In this document: in pieces, positions 62,296 to 64,000 of the stretch
How the letters are laid out: every line of letters begins with the position of its first letter
Position numbering within the stretch: the stretch's first letter is position 1
NCBI RefSeq assembly: GCF_040939455.1
Contig: NC_134129.1
Location: forward strand, 19,232,001 to 19,296,000
Direction of reading: 5' to 3'
Length of the DNA stretch: 64,000 nucleotides
From: Microcebus murinus
Taxonomy: Eukaryota > Chordata > Mammalia > Primates > Cheirogaleidae
Program-made: the position numbers and the translations under genes
Notes under the pieces: model-generated
What the model was told of the DNA's origin: nothing
The model's database searches: none
Seen by the model: the letters and a program-made list of their open reading frames with translations, nothing else

Positions 62296-62636
62296 TTTCT
62301 TTTCTTTTCTTTTTTTTTTGAGACAGAGTCTCGCTTGTTGCCCAGGCTAGAGTGAGTGCCGTGGCGTCAGCCTAGCTCACAGCAACCTCCAACTCCTGGG
62401 CTCAAGTAATCCTCCTGCCTCAGCCTCCCGAGTAGCTGGGACTACAGGCATGCGCCACCATGCCCGGCTAATTTTTACTATGTATTTTTAGTTGGCCAAT
62501 TAATTTCTTTCTGTTTATAGTAGAGACGGGGTCTCGCTCTTGCTCAGGCTGGTTTCGAACTCCTGACCTTGAGCAATCCGCCCGCCTCGGCCTCCCAGAG
62601 AGCTAGGATTACAGGCGTGAGCCACCTCGCCCAGCC
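62296..62636 (-). mobile_element. Alu SINE (strepsirrhine dimer), antisense
   Basis: A (TTTTC)n T-rich tail and GAGACAGAGTCTCGCTTGTT open it, and it ends CACCTCGCCCAGCC. A perfect 15 bp duplication, TGAACAGTGATTATT, lies at 62281-62295 and 62637-62651. It sits 30 bp from the composite Alu, in the opposite orientation. Confidence 0.96.
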
Positions 62637-62651
62637 TGAACAGTGATTATT

Positions 62652-64000
62652 GCATCTATATCTTGAAAGAAACTCAAATGCCCTTTCCTCTCTCTCCAGT
62701 TGCTGAAGAAGACAGAATGTAGGACGCGCATGTGCCGTCCTTTTATGGAGTGGGGGTTTATCAGAAGGCGGATACATGAATTCATGTGGGGCCAACACTC
62801 CCCTTCATACCACTGGCTTTCATTGTTCCTCAACTCTTCTTGTCTTACTGTCAAAGTTACACGGCGGGCCAAAGCCAGGGGCCTGCCAGGAACCATTCCT
62901 CCCGGCTCCTGCCGTTTGCATAGAGCACCATGACCAGAGGCTCACCTGTAACTATGTCTCAGAATACCTAACGGGGTGACTGTTTTTAGAGCCCTCTCTC
63001 TCCAGATCTAGTGGCTTTTTTTTTTTTCCTGGTAATTATGTTTGGCTAGCTTATCATCAAATTGGAATGGTTACAGAAGAGATTAAATCGGGTCTTATAA
63101 ATTGCAAAAACAAACTTTTTTGAAGCTAAGAGATTTTAATTCAGAATTTTTCTTCTTATCACTTCATCCTTTCCTCTCTCTTTGCTTCACTGCTTGCTTT
63201 CTTAGTGAAAGGATTACATTAATTGAGTCAGGGAAACTACATTTCCTTCAGGAGTTACAGAAAAGGAAAGTTTACCCAGTTGCAGTGATAAATGTTTGAC
63301 TCAACCATGTTTCCAAGATTGTTTTGAGGTTTTCTTTTTCCTACTAAATTTTATATACTCTGCAATACTACTAAAACCTGGACAGTGTAGCCATAGTTCA
63401 AACTAGTTACAAATCAATAAATATAATGTATTTTAATGTTTTTTCCAAAGTCAGTTTTTCATTAGTTTAAAAGTCTCCATGCAGAAACATTTCTAACATG
63501 ACTTAAAATGAAAAAAAAAAAAACATTGACCAAACGAAAATTTTCTGATTTGTAATTAATGTATTTATTTGTATTCTATCTTGTTTCAAAACATAGTTAA
63601 GAACATTCTGTATATGACTTAATCCGTTTGCAGTAGAGTGCATGAACATACACAATTGTTATTTAGCTTTGAGTACAAAGCTGATATATAAAACTGAATA
63701 CAAAAAAAAATGGAACAAGATTCAAAAATAGCTATTTAGATATGTTTTTTTTTTTTTTTTATCCAGTTAATTGTTAGAGGGGAGATTCTATGAGTTAAAA
63801 CGGAAGATGGACCTTAATTCAACATTTTGTCTTGTGGCAGATTTTTCTCAAATGTATTCTGGCTAGGAATGTCTGGCTTTTAGATTTCTCAGGAGGAAGT
63901 GGATTTCTCAGAAACCCTAAATAATTCAATGTAATGCTTAAACACCCACTGTTACAAAACACAGGTTAAGCAAATTTGAAATCTATTCTGTTGCTTTCTT
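62652..64000. other. Intergenic sequence, no gene seen
   Basis: AT-rich sequence with A- and T-runs near 63022, 63510 and 63748. No exon-like frame or nameable repeat. The window ends here. Confidence 0.5.

Overview
This is nuclear DNA from a strepsirrhine primate, most likely a Malagasy lemur. It is AT-rich and intron-like, and it carries many Alu dimers of the lemur/loris type, with the inter-arm stretch AAAGAAATTAATTGGCCAACTAAAAATATATAG. This type differs from the anthropoid AluS/AluY form. Most Alus keep 10-18 bp target-site duplications, so they inserted recently. L1 3' ends of one young-looking type recur, and older MIR, L2, L1M, MaLR and hAT fragments fill the background.

The only gene I can support is GABRG1, the gamma-1 subunit of the GABA-A receptor, on the + strand. 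The window enters inside the intron before the next-to-last exon. That exon lies at 4738-4949 and encodes the end of M2, all of M3 and the start of the cytoplasmic loop. A 12.9 kb intron follows (4950-17873). The last coding exon is 17874-18143 and encodes the rest of the loop, M4 and the stop codon. Both exons are intact and have good splice sites. A long 3' UTR probably follows, with tandem AATAAA signals near 23848-23877 as the best distal end.

From about 23.9 kb to 64 kb I find no gene. This fits the human locus as I remember it, where the 3' side of GABRG1 faces a large gene-poor interval. The region holds a solo LTR (24449-25072), Alus in both orientations, several L1 3' ends (one severely truncated, one with a 5' inversion, one nested in an Alu), a well-preserved hAT-like non-autonomous DNA transposon (31468-31688), MaLR and other LTR remnants, MIR/L2 fragments and microsatellites.

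There is no operon, CRISPR array or new multi-gene system here. The most unusual structures are an inverted repeat around an unidentified spacer in the GABRG1 intron (3261-3769), an L1 insertion that stops about 60 bp before the last-exon splice acceptor, a composite Alu-unique-Alu insertion with one 18 bp target duplication (61697-62266), an L1 with a 5' inversion (57503-58220), and an unexplained 181-codon open frame (55594-56139). Repeat family names are from memory of consensus sequences and were not checked by search.
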